Source: Ottelia alismoides (Eukaryota; Streptophyta; Magnoliopsida; Alismatales; Hydrocharitaceae). Taken from it: a stretch of DNA of 64,000 nucleotides. Under the pieces are notes generated by a model that was not told where the DNA came from, ran no database searches, and saw only the letters and a list, made by a program, of their open reading frames with translations. Where the stretch lies: positions 124,001-188,000 of the forward strand of contig JAZKJV010006941.1 in NCBI GenBank assembly GCA_037367405.1, given 5' to 3'. A program made the position numbers and the translations under genes. Positions 31,535 through 44,000 of the stretch are shown here, piece by piece; the stretch's first letter is position 1, and each line of letters begins with the position of its first letter.

Positions 31535-34500
31535 TGATGAATCCACGTTTCATCATCTTTATTCTATCATTTTGGCCTTAAAAACCCTAGTAAATGCGCG
31601 TAAATAGGCGTAATTCATGCATTTTAGCATTCATGTATATGTATGTAAATATTGTATAAAATGCGGTGTTTAAAGCCAAAATTATAGAATAAAGAAAAGA
31701 AAAGAAAAAAAAAGAATAAAATATTGTAAATATTTTATGACCCGAAACCCCGAGACTTAGGCATCTTGATGGATAGGTCGACAAGGAATAAAGTAGGGGG
31801 AGATAAGGGCCAAAAACACAGATAAAATACCTATAGTTTTTATTCATTCTTTATTCATTTTGGGACCTATTTTTGGTTCCACTTTTTATACATCAAATAA
31901 AGAAACTTTGTACATGAAAGTTGTAGATAAATTAATAAAGAAAAATACAAAATTGATTTCACAGAAAAATAAGGAACAGATAAAAAGTTATGATCTGAAT
32001 AAAAATCCAGAATCCCAACTTCCCAGACCCGTATCTCACAAACGACAACTCCAAATGCAGCGTACTCACCTTTAATTGTATATAGAAGAAAATAATCTAT
32101 CCAATGGCGGTGGTTTCGCATTTGGCGGAGCTACGGTTTGAAAGTTGGCTTTTGGACCCACATTGTATGCTGGTACATATTAAAATATTCAATTTATTAT
32201 TTATTTATTATTTTTATAATTGTATATTTTTATAATGTTGTAAAGAATACTTATAATAATTATGTGCATTAAAATCAGAATAAAAACATAAATAAAATAC
32301 AAATAAAAATACTTGTATATATTATAAAACATAGGTATAATACATGTAGCTATACCTATACAAATAACACTTTCATTTTATTAAGTGTATAAAATATATC
32401 AGAAAATTAAAATAAAAATATATTTGTGTATATAAAAGTATTTTATAATTTTAGAAAATAAAAACCAAAATAAAATAAGATAAAAATACCTAAATAAAAA
32501 TAAAATACGTAAATATATAGATATAGATACCTATAGGGGTATAAATGCAAACTTGTAAAAATATGTATCATAAAAATAATTTAAAATCATATTAAAATAA
32601 TTCATAAAATAATAAACATTTTTCATTTTATAATTAAAAATCAATAAAATCATTTCCTATTTTTAAATGAATTAATAAAATCTTTTTTGCAGGTTTTTCC
32701 TGGTTGGTCCACGTGGACCAACCAGGAGGCTCTGACAGTTGACCTCGGGTCAACTCTCTGAGCCAGCTCCTGTTCATGTCAGATGTGGTTTTTGTCTGTT
32801 TTCGCGGATTTTTCGAGGGCAGTCCTTGCATCGTTTGATGATAGTGTCTTCACGACTTTTGCTCCTCGTCTACCGCTCTTACACGCCCAGGTGTTAGATA
32901 GGCATTTGGATGCCTGTGGCGCCCGTGATCTTCCCTCGAAGTGCGCCCCTCGACCACATTTAAAACCAACCCCCTGACTTTCCCTTTCTCTTTGATCCCT
33001 CTTCCACCACCAAAATCCTAACCTAAGACCTTGAAGACACTCCTGGTGACAGCAGGAGTTCGTTGGGCGTCTCATTAGACCGCGGTGGCGTCGAATTGAG
33101 GCCGATCCCCTTGCCGAAGTGGTCGCCGGAGCACCGTGTCCGCGCGCGTTGGTGAGGTGTTTCTTCCCCCTTTTCTTTCCTCTTTTCGTCCTTTCTCTTT
33201 GAAGCTCTGGTGTTTAGAAGCTAAAGTCACTCTCCCCCTTCTGAGATCTTCGATCGGCATTTGTCCTAATCCTCGCTTCCCGCGGCCGGCATCGAGTTCG
33301 CCGGCCATATCCCCATTTCCGTCTAGCCCTTCTCTTGTGTGAAATACGCCGCGAGGTTGGGGCATTTTGCCCCCAACCTCTTCATCCCTTTTGTTCTGCA
33401 GGTCAGGAGCTCGTAGACCCCACCTGGGGGGTCGATTTTGTCCAAGCTTGTACCACCTGGGCCGCACCTTCCCCTTGACCTCGTGGCGGGGCATCAGGGC
33501 CTTTCAGCCCATTTTGGCTTCGCCGTTGGGTTAAGGCATCTTCCAGGAGCAAGGAGGGACCGCCGGCGGTCTTGAAGGCGGCTGGAGAGAAGAGAACCAT
33601 CAGATTCAAACTCGCCCAGGCGAGTTCTTCAGGCGTTCTTCCAGGCTGTTCGAGGGCCGTCGATCTTGCACCTGTTCGTCAAGAAGCACAGCCGCCGTCG
33701 GATGATGGATCGCATAGACCGCTGATCGGCCTGAGCCAATCTAATCTGGACCATTGAATCCGAAGCGGCATCGCGCGTGGTGCGCGTGACACGTGGCCGT
33801 AAGTGCCTCTCATCTGCCGTTCGCCCGCGCCTCTTTTGTGGGGCTTTTGCAAGATCACCCCGTGCATTTTGTTATTTCTATTTAGCACGCAAACATTCCT
33901 TAGCCACTTAATTATTTTTGTAATATTTGCGGATTGCACCCTCAACTTTTGCGTATTGATTTTTATACCCCCGCCAGGACGCGTGCGCGTCACGTGAACC
34001 TAGGAAATGTTGCATTGAAGCCCCTGCGGCTCTGGTTTTTGTTGTGTGGCCCAGAAACTTTTTGTCTCAGTTCACATTTTGTGGGAAATTTGCTAGCTTG
34101 TCCTCATAATTTTGCATATTTACGCAAAGGTCCCTGCCAGTCCTTGAAATTTCGCATGCTTGTAGTATTTATTTGGAGGTTCATCTTAACTCCAAAAATC
34201 CTCGAATTTTGAGCTTAAGTTCCTGGACACTTGCTATTCCACGTCACAATTTTAGTTTTTGTCTTTATTTTATTTTTATAATTATTAAAAATCAAAAACA
34301 TGTTTTTTATGCACTGTCTAGCTTAGAAAATCCCAAAAAAATATAAAAACATTTCAGAAAAATCCCAAAAATATAGATATTGTGTCTTTTAGTTTGTCTT
34401 AACTCCCAGCCAAAAATCATTAAAAATCTCATAAGAAAAACACTAAAAATTTAAAAACACTCCAAAACTTCAAAAAAATATAAAAAATAGTAGAAAAATC

Positions 34501-35142
34501 CAAAAATAGCAAACTCAGTTCCTGTTTGTTCCTTATTTTGTCCTTTTTATTGGAAAAATAGTGTGAAAAATTTTGGTTGCTGTTTGTTAATTTTAACTTG
34601 CATTTTTGTCACAGCCAGCCCTATTTCCACTGTTTAGCCCTATTTCAGTAATTAAAAATACCAAAAACATTTTATTTCTGAATTTTTGAGTATTTTTGTG
34701 CATTTTCATAAATGTTTTAGTTTGTCTTTTATTACTTTGCCTTTACTTTCCAATATTGAAAAAGGATAAAAAAAATATATAATATAAAATATAAAATAAA
34801 AATCAGAAAATTAAAAATCAAATACAAAATTAAAAAAAAAGAAATAAAAAAAATATAAAAATCAAAAACCCACAAAAATTTTAGATTGGCTAAGTAGCTT
34901 GTTAGACCTAGGTTTGGATTTTTATCCGTGCTTTACACCTTTGCTCCTTGTGTTCGACCCCTACTTGCTTGCCATTGTACATTTTTAGTAGGGTATAATA
35001 AATTTTAATCCTTGCTATTCATTCTCTGATTGATTGTGTGGGTTAATTGTTGAAGGCCGAGGAAGTTTGAGCAGTCGCATCAGCGACAGTGAGTCTGACT
35101 TGTCAGACCGCTCTTTAGCGGCTCTCGCATTCTCGCTTTTCA
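31535..35142 (+). repeat. 3' LTR of Athila element
   Basis: 3,608 bp, near-identical to 16739-20347. Differences I saw include C/T at 18155 versus 32951, single-base A-run indels, and T/C at 20188 versus 34980. The G-box palindrome is at 32698-32727. Confidence 0.95.
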
Positions 35143-35147
35143 ATGGC

Positions 35148-38100
35148 CGCTGCAACTTACGAAGGTAACAACTTCTTTAAGGATGAATGGATTATTGATA
35201 GTGGGGCTTCTGATCATATGACAGGAAATTGTAAGATGTTCCACGAGTATAAACTTGCTTCAGGACGAGAAAGAGTTAATCTGGCCGATGGATCCTCCGT
35301 CACTGTGGTTGGGAAAGGAAGCATATCCATCATAAATAAATTTGTTCTAAAGAATGCTTTGCATGTTCCTGATTTTTCAATTAATTTGTTATCTGTTTAC
35401 CGCATTGCTAAGGACCTACATTACCGTTTTATCTTTGATGCCAATACTTGTGTGTTGCAGGACCTGGGGACGGGGAAATAGATCGGGATTGGTTTGGTTC
35501 TTGATGGCCTTTATCGCCTTCCTGCACGTGTCATCTCAGCATGGATTGCTGCAAATACTGGTCACAGAACTGAAGATGCTCCCGAGCTAATGAAGTGGCA
35601 TGAACGTTTGGGTCATCTTGGTTATTCTACTCTTTCTGTTTTATTTCTGGACTTATGAAATAAAATAGACCGTTGATTTTTTACTTGTGAAGTGTGTCAG
35701 TTGGCAAAACACACGAGAACTATTTATCCAAGTTCAAATAGTCAAAGCAATGTTATTTTTCAATTGGTTCATTCTGATGTTTGGGGACCATCCAGTGTGA
35801 AAAGTTTGGGAGGTCATAAATATTTTATCACTTTCATTGATGATTTCTCTTGTTATACCTATGCGTACTTGATGAAGAGTAGAAGCGAAGTCCCTATCAT
35901 TGTTCGAGAATTCCTCATCATGATAGAAAATCAATATGATACTAAGGTGAAAACCTTAAGAACGGATAATGCTAAGGAGTACATGGAGGGGTCTCTTCAT
36001 ATTTTTCTAGATGAACATGGGATTATAAATGAAACATCTTGTCGTTATACCCTTCAACAAAATGGTGTGGCCGAAAGGAAAAATAGATCACTTTTGGAAG
36101 TCACCCGTGCTCTTATGATTCAGAAACATGTCCCCAAGAGTTTTTTAGGGGAAGTTGTGCTTACTGCTACTCATCTTCTTGCAGAAGACCTTTTGTTTCT
36201 ATTAAAAAGGGGATCCCTTTCTCCATACTGCATTCTTATAAACTTCCCTTTATGTTGGATCCCCGTTTCTTTGTATGTGTTTGCTTTGTACATAATGCTG
36301 GTCCTGATAGAAGAAAGCTGAATCCCAGAGCTACTAAATGCATCTTCCTTGGATATTCTTATACTCAGAAGAGGTACAAATGTTATGATCTATTATCAAG
36401 AAAGTTGTATGTGATTAAAGATGTTACTTTTCATGAACATGAGCCGTATTATAATACATCTCTTACTCAGGGGAGTCTACTGAAAAAGAGGTCAGTATTT
36501 ATTGTTTGGATGATTTCCTACGGGTGCATCATGATAACCATGGAGACACAAATGTTGTTGCAGACAACTAAGATAGTAACGTGTTGCTTGAAAACAAGAG
36601 TGATGCAGGTGATGAGCTCTTGGATGATATTATTGATAGTGTAGAAATATCAATACCAAACCACAATCCCAATCAGTCCCCGGATGATCCACATCCCAAC
36701 AACTCTGTAAGTAGTTCCTCTACTCTTGATAATCAGGTTGATGATGTTAATGCTATGCTATATGACTTGAATGAGAATGATGGGAGTCACGAGGACGACC
36801 ACCCTATTGCAGTACGAAAGACAGCAAGGTCAACCAAACCGTCTATTCGGTATCTCGTATAAGTCTTTGTCTCTTATTCCAAGGTGAGTCCAAGTTATAA
36901 GAGTTTTATTACTGTTTTGAACTCTCATAAAATTCTCACGAATGTAGCTGAGGCAAATGTTGATTCGAGATGGATATGTGCCATGGAGGAAGAGATGTCT
37001 GCTCTGGAAAAAAAATAACACTTGGGATGTTGTGGACATTCCTAAGGATGCACATCTTGTTGGTTCAAAGTGGGTTTACACAATCAAGTACAATTCTGGT
37101 GGGAGAGTTGACAAATTCAAGGTGCGACTTGTTGCACGTGGATACAACCAGAAGTATGTGATAGATTATCTTGAGACTTTTGCACATGTGGCTAAAATGA
37201 ATATTGTCCGTGTTGTTATATGTCTTGTTGTTCAATTCTCGTGGAAAATGTATCAGTTGGATGTCAAAAATGCGTTCCTAAATGAAAATCTCAAAGAGGA
37301 AGTCTACATGAAGATGCCATCTGGATATGATGTTCAAAACAAGTGTTGCAGACTAAAAAAAGCATTGTATGGTCTAAAACAATCACCTAGGTTTGGTTTG
37401 AACATCTTAGGGTGGTGATGATTGCTCATGGCTGCAATCAAGCTAATGGAGATCATACTCTCTTCATTAAGAGGCGAGGCGAAAAAAAGTCTATTCTCTT
37501 GGTCTATGTGGATGATATGATCCTAACAGGTGACGATGATGCTGAAATAATCAACATTAAAAGCATTCTGGCCACAGAATTTGAACTAAAAGACCTGGAT
37601 AAGTTGAAGCATTTCCTTGATATTGAGATGGCACTTTCTCCTGGAGGTATGTGTTTAAATCAATGAAATTACACTATAAATTTACTTCGATATTCTGGTA
37701 TGCTCGGCTGCAAGCTAGTTTTTACCCCTATAGATGCTAATCATAAACTTAGCAAAGCAGATGGTGACCCTCTTGATGAAGCTACCAAAGGCAGGTACCA
37801 AAAAATGATTGGAAAGTTAATTTATCTCACTCTTATAAGAACTGACATCACCTATGTTGTTAATGTAGTCAGTCAATTCATGCATGCTCCCACCACAGTT
37901 CATATGACTGTCGTCAACAGGATTTTGTGTTACATCGAGAAGTCCCCTGGAAAAGGACTTTTGTTTAAAAAAACAAGGTGCTGTGAGTATTGAAGGATAC
38001 ACTGATGCAGATTGGGTTGGGTCTATGGATGATAAGCGCTCAACCTCGGGATATGATGTATATCTGTGTGGTAACTTGGTCATATGGCGAAGTAAGAAGC

Positions 38101-38461
38101 AAAGTGTTGTCTCCAGGTCTAGTGTAGAAGCTGAGTATCGAGCACTTGTGAATGGGGTTACTGAGGTCATTTGGTTGAAACTTCTATTAATAGAGTTGGG
38201 GGTTGAGCCTCTCATGTCACTAAAGATGTTCTGTGATAATAAAACTGCAATCAATATTGCAGACAATCCTGTCATGCATGAAAGAATGAAGCATGTGGAG
38301 ATTGATAACCACTTCATAAGTGAGAAGATTGATAGTGGTCACTTGTGCCTTCCTTACTTGCGATCTGGCGATCAGATTGTTGATCTCTTCACAAAAGGAT
38401 TACCTCTGATGATATTTGAGTTGAATGTTGGCAAGTTGGGCATGGTTGATATGTATATACA
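35148..38461 (+). pseudogene. Copia pol (protease, integrase, RT, RNase H), broken
   Basis: It resumes directly after the Athila target duplication. Protease has EWIIDSGASDHMTGN (about 35187-35231). Integrase has WGP and FIDDFSCYTY, TDNAKEY and QQNGVAERKNRSLLE (35692-36320). Reverse transcriptase pieces run 36957-37666, with LVYVDDMILTGDD at about 37499-37537. RNase H is at 37983-38480, with YTDADWVGS and SRSSVEAEYRAL. Stops (for example 35479, 35657, 37664) and frameshifts (about 36250, 37415, 37980) separate the pieces, so no functional polyprotein can be made. Confidence 0.85.
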
Positions 38462-38474
38462 ACTTGAGGGGGAG
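38462..38474 (+). other. Polypurine tract of the copia element
   Basis: ACTTGAGGGGGAG directly before the 3' LTR. Confidence 0.8.
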
Positions 38475-38715
38475 TGTTGAGGTGTTTGGATCTTTATATG
38501 GGTGAACGGATCTTTGGATGAGGGACCGTTTACCCATCTCCCTATAAATGTACTCATCCCCCTTCATTTGGAGATAACTGAGTGAAGAGAGAACCTTAAT
38601 ATCCGGAAAAGGAGATTAGGGTTTATATGTTCCCCCGTGGTTTTTTCCTTTCTGTAGGGTTTTCCACGTAAATCTTGATGTCTTCTTCTTTGATCTTCCT
38701 TTTTTGTTCTTAACA
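38475..38715 (+). repeat. 3' LTR of the decayed copia element
   Basis: Pairs with 14846-15084 (about 17 substitutions and one 2-bp indel). It is followed by the duplicated target ATAAT. Confidence 0.93.
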
Positions 38716-39154
38716 ATAATGCTAATAATTAACATGTTTTCTCCATAATGCATATGATGGAGGGTGAAAATTATGAAGTAGAAACTTCAGAAGATTTTGA
38801 ATTTGATTTACTAACAGATTCCATAGATTTTGATGATAACTACTGAGAATTGAACAACCTACTCTATCTGCTTTCTGATGCAGATGTCTCATATTAACTC
38901 TGTACTTATCTATTAGTCGTAAACAAGAGGGCGTGTTCTTTATCCCTATCCATGTTCATCCGATCTTCGAAACGAGGATTGTCTCCAGGACAACAGAAGG
39001 CATTGTCTTAAGCGATCCGATGAGATTTTGGGGAAAGTAGTGTATACTGTCAGTACATAAGTTAATTAAGAGAAGTGTTTTAGCGATGTATACGAGAGTT
39101 ATCAAGATGATCTTCCAGTTGTTATATGAACTAATCTGTTAAGTTTGCACATTA
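38716..39154 (+). pseudogene. Decayed paralogous copy, part 2: exon 3 and 3' flank
   Basis: Aligns with 57651-58110. The exon-3 equivalent (38754 onward) keeps the ETSEDFEFDL stretch of the intact gene, but two lesions are visible. The splice acceptor AG is changed (GCAG to GCAT at 38753), and an in-frame TGA (about 38844-38846) stands where the intact gene has ATT. The 3' UTR similarity (TATTAGTCGTAA, GATGAGATTTTGGGG) continues until the Mutator-like element at 39164. Exons 1 and 2 are missing. Confidence 0.8.
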
Positions 39155-39212
39155 TTTTTTATAGGTTTTTAATCAGTTGTGCCCCTATAAGATATTGCAA
39201 TATCACCTATAT

Positions 39213-40847
39213 TGTAGACCCCTCAGGATCCGGGTACCCGTTTACGCGCAATTCGCAAGATATCATTCACAATTATATCGCACAAGTTGTGAAAATACAG
39301 GGAAAATTTTTTTTTTCGCGACTATGACATTCATTCTCAACTCATGACCACAAGTAAAAGAGACAGACATCACCAAAATTTCTTTTCATTAATATTCATA
39401 TCCATTTACAACATGTACAAGCATATTCCATGTTACAACATATATCCCAAAATGTGACAAAAGAGATAGCATTTACATCACATTGCCTAAAATATGCATT
39501 TGCATGGGAGTAATGGATGTAAATTATTAAAAGCAGAAGACTGGAGACCAACATTTGAGATGGATTTCTCTATGTATATGCTTTTAGAATACTGATTAAG
39601 AAAAATCAGATTACATCTGTTACCTCCTCTTTCATGCATGGCAACTGGAAATTTCACATATAATTCTATCATCAAATAAGGAAAATTTGCAAATTTATCA
39701 TATTGCAGAAATTAAATCCGAAATTGGTTGAAGATCACTTGTAAAAAGAAAACCCAATTAGAACTCAATACTAGCAGAAATCAGGGCATTAATGTGTAAA
39801 ACATGCCTGGCAGCAATAGAATGGAATAGGAATGTACCATTTTGCAGAATTCTTGGAGAACAACAAAAGAAAAGGTGATTTATACATGTATGGCAGCAAG
39901 AGGATGGAGATAGGGATTGTACCTCAACTTGTTTCAAGATGGAGAATTGGGGAAAGATTGATCTTGCATGCAGCTGGAAGGGGTTGGAGAAGAGCAGCTG
40001 CTCCAATTGGCCAAGATGGCTGCCCAAAATCTGAAATCTGTATGTTGTAGCAGATGAAATTGAAGAGAAAGGAGTTGCTACAGCACCGTTGATGTCTTGT
40101 GCAGGAGCTCCTCTGTTGGAAACGAGAGAAATAAGGATAGGTTTTGTTGGAATTAGGAGAGGTTTGCATCCTTCGTTGGGGATATTATATAGGGAAAGAG
40201 GTGTTCTCTTGTTTAGACAAGTGGACAAGAGTTTTAGTCCAAGTGGAGGGAAAAAGAAAAGGGCAAGTGGAGGCTTAATTGCCAAAGATGACAACGGCTC
40301 ACTGTGGACTGATCTGTGTACAGTCAGTAAATAAAAAGAATTATTTTTTTTTAACAGAAATTTGTATTTATTATACGATACAAAAAAAAAATCATCCGTA
40401 TTCACGCATCGAATACCGGATTTCGACGCGCAAGATCTCAATTTGATCGTCTCAGAATGACGGTCAATATGAGTATAATGTTGATATACTTCCGGTCGGG
40501 TTTGGAGTACCCGAAATTTTCGGATACGGTTTTTGTTTAGGATTAAATTTTGTGATTTTAAAATATCAAACGACCTCCGATTGACGAACGGTCGATTCCG
40601 TTGGTTTTGTATCGTCGAATCGGATCTAATGACGGTCTCGGTTCGTTTCGGGGTTTCCGAATTTGCGTCGCGGCTTTTCACGGCACGCATTGCAAAGGGA
40701 CCGATTTTTGGTCGATTTCGCCCGAACGACTTTTGATTCATAATAAATTGACCGTTTTAGGTTGTTTGGCATTGACCAACAACGTTTTTACGTTCATTAG
40801 ACCCAAAATCGGACGACTTCAGGTTTGATTGGAAACCGGATGCTACA
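39213..40847 (-). repeat. 3' LTR of the Tekay element
   Basis: TG...CA ends. A minus-strand TATATAAT box is at 40184-40191. A 327-codon open frame (39758-40741, minus) occurs in both LTR copies but has no recognisable domain and overlaps the promoter. Confidence 0.96.
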
Positions 40848-41030
40848 AATATAAAAACCTCAAAGGGAGTCTCGTCCTCGAGACTCGAGTTAAGGCTATT
40901 AGGTGTCTGGTTGGAATTTCATATGTTCATAAAAACCCCAAAGGGTTTTGAACCTATAAAAACCTCAAAGGGAAAACAAGCCATATATTTATAATGTGTC
41001 TAATTACAAAAACTTGTTTTGATGATTACA
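40848..41030 (-). other. Tekay 3' untranslated region, unusual PPT position
   Basis: Read on the minus strand, the sequence before the 3' LTR is CGAGGACGAGACTCCC then TTTGAGGTTTTTATATT. The first part matches the conserved tail of this lineage, but the position of the polypurine tract is T-rich. The words CCTCAAAGGGA and CCCCAAAGGG recur at about 40858, 40935 and 40962. Confidence 0.55.
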
Positions 41031-44000
41031 TCAAAATAGCTGTGGGTATCGTGCCCGCATGTCGGCTTCAGTCTCCCATGTCGCTTCCTTGACGCCGTGT
41101 CGGTGCCATAAAACCTTGACCAATGAAATCTCCTTGCTGCGAAGCTTCTTCTCAGCGCGGTCAAGTATCTGAACTGGTTTCTCCTCATAGGTCAGATCCG
41201 GCTCTACATCGAGATTCTCGTAACTGATAATATGTCGAGGGTCGTGCACATACTTCCTCAAGTTGGATATATGGAAGACATTGTGAATAGCAGAAAGATG
41301 TGGAGGAAGAGCCACTCGGTAAGCAACCTTCCCCACTCTAGCCAGAATCTCGAACGGTCCAACATATCGCGGCGCCAACTTGCCACGAACACCGAATCTC
41401 TGCACTCCTTTCATGGGAGATACTCGCAAAAATACCCATTCTCCAACCTATAATTGATAGGATTGTCATTAATATGAAATTAATTTAGACATATATATAT
41501 ATGTCATAGATGAAGAAGAAATAATTAGATTACCTGGAACTCTAAGTCTCTCCTCCGACGATCCGCATAGCTCTTCTGGCGGCTCTGTGCCGTCAGAAGC
41601 CTCCGTCTCACAAGATCAACAGCTCTCGCAGTCTCCTCCAAGAGATCCACGGAATATAAAGCATGATCACCTACCTCACGCCAACTGAGAGGTGTGAGGC
41701 ATCTCCGCCCGTATAGGGCCTCGAATGGTGCCATGCCAATGCTGGAGTGATAGCTGTTGTTGTACGTGAATTCTACTAAGGGCAAATGGTCCTTCCAGGA
41801 CCCTTTCCACTCCAAAGTGCACGCGCGAAGTAGATCCTCAAGTGTCTGAATGGTGCGCTCACTCTGCCCGTCTGTCTGCGGATGATAAGCAGAACTCATC
41901 TTCAGCTCTGTCTGTAGTGCTGACATGAACTGCTGCCAATAGTGAGATGTGAATCTCGAATCCCGATCAGACACCACTTCTCTTGGTATACCGTGCAGCC
42001 TGATAATGTTCTGCACATAGAGCTTGGCCAATCTGGATGGAGTATAAGTCGTGTGGACAGGTATGAAATGGGCTGACTTGGTCAACCTATCAACAACGAC
42101 CCATATGGAATCATGGCCACCTGGTGTCTTCGGTAATCCCGTGACAAAATCCATAGAAATGCTCTCCCACTTCCACTCAGGAATGGGGAGAGACTGCAGT
42201 AATCCTGGTGGTCTCCTGTGCTCAGCCTTGACCATCTGACAGGTCATGCATCTGCTAACATGTAGGGCCACATCGCGCTTCATCCCATCCCACCAGAAAT
42301 GTCGACGCAGATCACGGTACATCTTCGTACTGCCTGGATGAATAGATAACCGTGAACTGTGTGCCTCGTCCAAAATGTCTCTGCGAAGCTGCTCATCATT
42401 GGGTACAACGACCCGTCCTGCCTTCCATAAAATAGACTCCATCACAACAAAGTCATCAAATTCGTCCTTGACAGCGCGCATGTATCTATCATGAATCCAA
42501 GGATCGGTCTTCTGGCCCTCAACAATACGATCCCAAAGACTGCTGTATCGTGGAGGCACGGCGGTAGAAATGGATGCGCTCTTCTGAGGGTGCCAATCGG
42601 TCAAAGCTGCAAGCGTATCCCACGTGTATAGCCAGTTCGCCGTACCATCAGCATGCGCTCTCCTGCTAAGTGCATCAGCCACCACGTTTCCCTTACCGGG
42701 ATGGTAAGAGATCGTGCAATCATAATCCTTCAGCAGCTCGAGCCATCTACGCTGTCTCATATTCAACTCCTTCTGATCAAAGATGTACTTTAGGCTCTTA
42801 TGATCTGTGAAAATCTCGAAGTTCACCCCATATAGATAGTGGCGCCAGATTTTCAAGGCGAAGACAACTGCCGCCAACTCTAAGTCATGTGTGGGGTAGT
42901 TCCGCTCGTGCGGTCTCAACTGCCGTGATGCATAAGCAATCACCTGTCCTCTCTGCATCAACACTGCTCCCAGACCTTCCCCAGATGCATCTGTGTAAAC
43001 TGCATAATCCTGAGTGCCTGAAGGAAGAGCAAGAATGGGTGCCGTAGTCAATCTCTCCTTCAGTGTCTGGAAGGCCTGCTCACATGAATCGTCCCAAATG
43101 AATGGAACTCCCTTCTGCGTCAATCGTGTCAATGGACGGACGATGCGTGAAAATCCGCTGACAAAACGTCTGTAATAGCCCGCAAATCCGAGGAAGCTCC
43201 GAATCTGTGTAACAGTCTTGGGCTGCTCCCAAGACATAACTGCATCTATCTTCGCAGGATCAACCGCGATACCTGCTCCAGAAATGATGTGCCCCAAAAA
43301 TGAGACCTGGGATAACCAGAACTCACACTTGCTCAACTTGGCATATAGCTTGTGCTCCCGCAATGTATCTAAGACAATCCGTAGATCATTCGCATGATCC
43401 CATTCATTCCGTGAATAGATGAGCACATCATCGATGAACACTACTACAAACTTGTCCAAGTATGGACGGAAGATACGGTTCATCATATCCATGAAAGCCG
43501 CAGGTGCATTGGTGAGCCCAAATGGCATCACCACAAACTCATAGTGTCCGTAGCGAGTCCTGAAGGCTGTCTTCGGAACGTCCGACTCACGAATCCTCAG
43601 CTGATGGTAGCCTGAGCGAAGATCGATCTTCGAGAAAACCGAAGATCCCTGGAGCTGGTCAAACAAATCATCGATGCGCAGCAAAGGATAACGGTTTTTC
43701 ACCGTTCTCTTGTTCAGCTGCCTGTAATCGATGCATAGTCTCATGGATCCATCCTTCTTCTTGACAAATAGAACCGGAGCACCCCAAGGTGACGTGCTTG
43801 GCCTTACGAATCCCATGTCAAGCAACTCCTGCAACTGCACCTTCAGCTCCCTCAACTCGGCTGGTGCCATGCGATATGGTGCCATCGAGATCGGCTGTGT
43901 TTCTGGCAACAATGTGATCTCGAACTCAATCTCCCTCTCAGGAGGTAGCCCTGGTAGCTCATCAGGAAATACGTCAGGGTATTCTGAGACTACTCGGATG

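Larger units (their letters stand above)
16739..35142 (+). mobile_element. Athila-lineage Ty3-gypsy retrotransposon, 18.4 kb
   Basis: Paired 3.6-kb LTRs (16739-20347 and 31535-35142) are flanked by the exact 5-bp duplication ATGGC (16734-16738, 35143-35147). Next to the left LTR is a primer-binding site complementary to tRNA-Asp, the usual Athila primer. One open frame covers gag to integrase. There is no chromodomain, and FMDDFSVYG in the RT is typical of Athila. I count about 14 substitutions plus a few short indels between the LTRs (about 0.4 percent), so the insertion is recent. The env-like frame found in some Athila elements is absent. Confidence 0.95.
14846..38715 (+). mobile_element. 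Ty1-copia retrotransposon, decayed, with nested Athila element
   Basis: LTRs of 239 and 241 bp (14846-15084, 38475-38715), both TGTTGAGG...TTCTTAACA, are flanked by the 5-bp duplication ATAAT (14841-14845 and 38716-38720). A primer-binding site follows the left LTR and a purine tract precedes the right one. The domain order gag, protease, integrase, reverse transcriptase, RNase H is that of Ty1-copia. The Athila element at 16739-35142 splits it between gag and protease. I count about 17 substitutions between the LTRs (about 7 percent), so it is the oldest LTR insertion of the nest, and its frames carry many stops. Confidence 0.92.
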
